Assembly: GCA_018063485.1 (NCBI GenBank)
Contig: JAGPBG010000184.1
Coordinates: 1-5,347, forward strand
Length of the DNA stretch: 5,347 nt
DNA from: Cypionkella sp.
Lineage (GTDB): Bacteria > Pseudomonadota > Alphaproteobacteria > Rhodobacterales > Rhodobacteraceae
Reading direction: 5' to 3'
Positions 4,936 to 5,347 of the stretch are shown piece by piece. A program made the translations under genes and the position numbers. The notes beneath the pieces are model-generated. The model saw only the letters and a list, made by a program, of their open reading frames with translations, ran no database searches and was not told the origin of the DNA. The stretch's first letter is position 1; each line of letters starts with the position of its first letter.

Positions 4936-5347
4936 TTACGCCTTGCGCTCTGCCTTGACGAATGCAGGCAGTGCAGGTGCAACAGTGAGCGTGCCACCGG
5001 CAGCAGCAACAGCTTCCACAGCGGCTGCCGAAGCGCCAGTGACGCTCAGCGTGACTTTCGAAGTGATTTCGCCCTTGTTCAGGATGCGGATACCGTCGCG
5101 CTTGTGATTGGTCAGGCCTGCGGCAACCAGCATATCCTCGGTAATCTCGGCGGTGACATCCAACTTGCCCAGCCCGATGAATTTCTCGATCAGGCCCAGA
5201 TTGATGACGGCAAAGCGCAAGCGGTTCGGCTTGGAGAAGCCGCGTTTCGGCAAGCGCCGGTAAAGCGGCATCTGGCCGCCTTCGTAGCCGCCAATAGCGA
5301 CGCCCGAACGCGATTTCTGGCCCTTGATACCACGGCCAGCGGTTTTG
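4936..5347 (-). CDS. rplO: 50S ribosomal protein L15, C-terminal 136 residues (partial)
   Basis: L15 is an assembly protein of the 50S subunit that binds 23S rRNA. The reading frame is open to the right edge of the window. The first visible residues are [15 protein letters not shown], then [19 protein letters not shown], the Gly/Arg-rich N-terminal extension that threads into 23S rRNA. By alignment with E. coli L15, roughly 28 N-terminal residues lie outside the window. The globular C-terminal domain follows (from about [12 protein letters not shown]) and ends in an Ala-rich stretch and KAERKA. The internal ATG at 5271 is within the conserved GGQMPLYRR motif and is not a start. secY follows after 102 nt, as in the standard spc operon. 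Confidence 0.98.
   Translation of the reverse strand, partial: KTAGRGIKGQKSRSGVAIGGYEGGQMPLYRRLPKRGFSKPNRLRFAVINLGLIEKFIGLGKLDVTAEITEDMLVAAGLTNHKRDGIRILNKGEITSKVTLSVTGASAAAVEAVAAAGGTLTVAPALPAFVKAERKA

Overview
The window is a core housekeeping locus: the 3' half of the spc ribosomal-protein operon joined to the alpha operon. All genes lie on the minus strand, so transcription runs from the right end to the left: rplO (L15, 5'-truncated by the window edge), secY, adk, rpsM (S13), rpsK (S11), rpoA, rplQ (L17), a strong intrinsic terminator, then the first 22 codons of a new gene that matches the N-terminus of rarA. The organism is almost certainly an alphaproteobacterium, most likely Rhodobacterales/Rhodobacteraceae. 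The evidence is adk placed between secY and rpsM, no rpsD between rpsK and rpoA, no rpmJ after secY, the RpoA and SecY sequences, a metal-type Adk with four LID cysteines, and moderately high GC.

Layout in the direction of transcription: rplO (5347-4936); a 102-nt gap with two stem-loops; secY (4833-3472); a 12-nt gap; adk (3459-2806); a 174-nt gap holding a terminator-like hairpin, two candidate promoters and the rpsM Shine-Dalgarno; rpsM (2631-2263), which must start at TTG; a 12-nt gap; rpsK (2250-1855); a 114-nt gap with a strong hairpin where rpsD sits in E. coli; rpoA (1740-724); a 158-nt gap with four consecutive stem-loops; rplQ (565-155); the operon terminator (130-101); and the start of rarA (67-1).

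The genes serve the central machinery: ribosome assembly (L15, L17, S11, S13), co-translational membrane insertion and secretion (SecY), adenylate balance (Adk) and RNA polymerase assembly (RpoA). I find no mobile element, CRISPR array, tRNA/rRNA gene or accessory system, and nothing that looks like an undescribed system. What merits a second look is the RNA-level layout: a structured spacer at each of four junctions, a probable transcriptional re-start before rpsM, an obligatory TTG start for S13, and a possible leaderless rarA. Long plus-strand reading frames antisense to rpoA, secY and adk are composition shadows, not genes.
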